Origin: Alphaproteobacteria bacterium
GTDB taxonomy: Bacteria > Pseudomonadota > Alphaproteobacteria > Micavibrionales > Micavibrionaceae
DNA: 6,644 nucleotides
Direction of reading: 5' to 3'
Assembly (NCBI GenBank): GCA_023301785.1
Contig: JALZUF010000102.1
Location: forward strand, 1-6,644
The notes under the pieces were generated by a model. It was given only the letters and a program-made list of their open reading frames with translations, ran no database searches and had not been told where the DNA came from. Positions 5,973 through 6,644 of this stretch are shown here, one piece after another. Position 1 is the first letter of the stretch. Each line of letters starts with the position of its first letter. A program made the position numbers and the translations under genes.

Positions 5973-6118
5973 TATTGTAAATTTTAGGTGTTGTAAGTCA
6001 TTGATAATGTTTGTGAATATGCGGTCCTTTAGTTTGTTCGTTCCGAATTGTGGGGGTGGGGGCTTGTTGGCTGTGTCATGTGGTTTTGTTTGGATTTTAG
6101 ACATTTTGTAATATAGCA

Positions 6119-6140
6119 TATATTGAGATTATATTGAGGA
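6119..6140 (+). repeat. Direct repeat TATATTGAG with an 11-bp period
   Basis: TATATTGAG occurs at 6119-6127 and 6130-6138, so the two copies lie 11 bp apart, about one helical turn. The region lies about 25 bp upstream of the -35 box of the right-edge gene. Tandem half-sites with 11-bp spacing are typical of OmpR/PhoB-type response regulators; assigning it to such a regulator is only an inference. Confidence 0.5.
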
Positions 6141-6163
6141 ATAAAAGCCTAAATAAATAAATC

Positions 6164-6192
6164 TTGACTTTTGTTATGGAAAGTAATATTGT
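6164..6192 (+). promoter_or_regulatory. Candidate promoter of the right-edge gene
   Basis: TTGACT (6164-6169, five of six consensus positions) and TATTGT (6187-6192, four of six) are separated by 17 bp. An A/T-rich AAAT run lies just upstream of the -35, as in an UP element. The predicted start near 6199 would give a leader of about 24 nt containing the ribosome-binding site at 6213-6217. Confidence 0.5.
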
Positions 6193-6222
6193 CTTTCAAG
6201 AATTAAACAAATGGAGACGGAT

Positions 6223-6644
6223 ATGACAAGTTTTGCAGTAAAAGCAGGGGCGGCGGTAGTTGGAGTAGGTTTGTTAGGTGCAGGCGCAGCAGCGGGCTTA
6301 ACTAGAGTTATTACGGGCGATTGGGAAGCGGCAAAGCAGGCTGTATCAAATATTATCTCTAATGATCAATCCATCGTAGGGTGCGTTACGAGAGATAATG
6401 GTATTATTTCGCCACAGAGAAAAAGTGGCAAAGTTTTAGATGTTGCTTGGGTTGTTGCGAATGCGGATGGCGATACATGTGTACCATCTCTTAGTTCTAT
6501 GGATGGTCAAACGTGGCCAATGTTAGATGGTAAAGGTGACCCTAGTGCTGGGCGTATTCAGGAATATATTCGTAGTGGTACGATCGAACCCGATGCGCGA
6601 CCAGATATCACATTTAAGTTTAATGATGAAACAGTTATGACGGT
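6223..6644 (+). CDS. Putative exported or membrane-anchored protein of unknown function (3' end beyond window)
   Basis: The frame is open from the ATG at 6223 to the edge: 140 codons and two extra bases, with no stop. I do not recognise the family. Seen: a Gly/Ala-rich hydrophobic segment (about residues 7-26, preceded by K7) that could be a signal peptide or an N-terminal anchor. After it comes a soluble part with DWEAAKQAVSNIIS (33-46), C54 and C86 (a possible disulphide pair if exported), and WVVANADGDTCVPSL (76-90). GGAGA (6213-6217) lies 5 nt before the ATG at 6223. An in-frame ATG at 6211 would add METD but has no good ribosome-binding site, so 6223 is preferred. It is transcribed divergently from leuC. 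There is no evidence that it takes part in leucine metabolism. Confidence 0.7.
   Translation, partial: MTSFAVKAGAAVVGVGLLGAGAAAGLTRVITGDWEAAKQAVSNIISNDQSIVGCVTRDNGIISPQRKSGKVLDVAWVVANADGDTCVPSLSSMDGQTWPMLDGKGDPSAGRIQEYIRSGTIEPDARPDITFKFNDETVMT

Larger units (their letters stand above)
5939..6222. other. Divergent intergenic region between leuC and the right-edge gene
   Basis: This 284-bp gap contains, from left to right, the leuC promoter candidate, a G/T-rich stretch (6049-6093) with GGGGGTGGGGG at 6052-6062, an 11-bp direct repeat (6119-6140), three AAAT repeats (6151-6162) and a promoter for the plus-strand gene. Open frames of about 60 codons cross it on both strands, but they lack ribosome-binding sites and look non-coding. 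No terminator, tRNA or recognisable small RNA is seen. Confidence 0.6.

Noticed and set aside
5939..6000. Leucine attenuator or T-box type leader before leuC
   Set aside because: No leucine-codon-rich peptide, no alternative hairpins and no terminator are seen; the promoter candidate leaves no room for a transcribed leader.
5911..6111. Plus-strand 66-codon frame across the leuC start and upstream region
   Set aside because: It lies partly antisense to leuC and takes its Phe/Cys/Gly-rich content from the G/T-rich intergenic DNA; no ribosome-binding site.
5928..6119. Minus-strand 63-codon frame across the leuC upstream region, overlapping the leuC start
   Set aside because: No ribosome-binding site before either methionine, an unusual composition set by the C-rich complement of the G/T stretch, and no leucine run that would make it a leader peptide.

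Overview
The window looks like chromosomal DNA of a moderately AT-rich bacterium, most likely an alphaproteobacterium. This rests on the character of the LeuB, LeuC and LeuD proteins and on an NfeD/SPFH gene pair following leuB. The lineage is an inference, because no rRNA or other marker gene is present. I see no tRNA or rRNA gene, insertion sequence, CRISPR array or prophage gene.

Layout from left to right. Positions 1-35 hold the first codons of a minus-strand membrane protein, probably an SPFH/stomatin-type partner of the next gene. Then, all on the minus strand and tightly packed, come an NfeD-like membrane protein (80-571), leuB (573-1667), leuD (1664-2278) and a stand-alone HD-GYP-like phosphohydrolase (2289-2984). 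Transcription runs right to left, so the order is HD-GYP, leuD, leuB, nfeD-like, SPFH. A 136-bp divergent gap follows. Next is a plus-strand proline-rich putative lipoprotein (3121-4521), whose end overlaps by 11 bp the end of minus-strand leuC (4511-5938). A 284-bp AT-rich and partly G/T-rich intergenic region separates leuC from a plus-strand exported or membrane-anchored protein of unknown function (6223 to the window edge).

leuC, leuD and leuB encode the second and third steps of leucine biosynthesis: the two subunits of isopropylmalate isomerase, and isopropylmalate dehydrogenase. All three genes look intact, with their catalytic and cofactor motifs. leuA is not in the window. The leu genes share an orientation but are split: between leuC and leuD sit an opposite-strand lipoprotein gene and a signalling-type HD-GYP gene. 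The two subunits of one enzyme may therefore come from two transcription units. Alternatively, a long leuC transcript may run antisense through the lipoprotein gene (a noncontiguous operon); no intrinsic terminator is visible after leuC.

The most interesting points are the split leu cluster with an embedded HD-GYP variant (GYE in place of GYP), signs that leuC is translated from a leaderless mRNA, a 17-bp tandem duplication of ribosome-binding site plus start codon in front of the SPFH-type gene, and two unrecognised envelope proteins. I found no clearly new multi-gene system.
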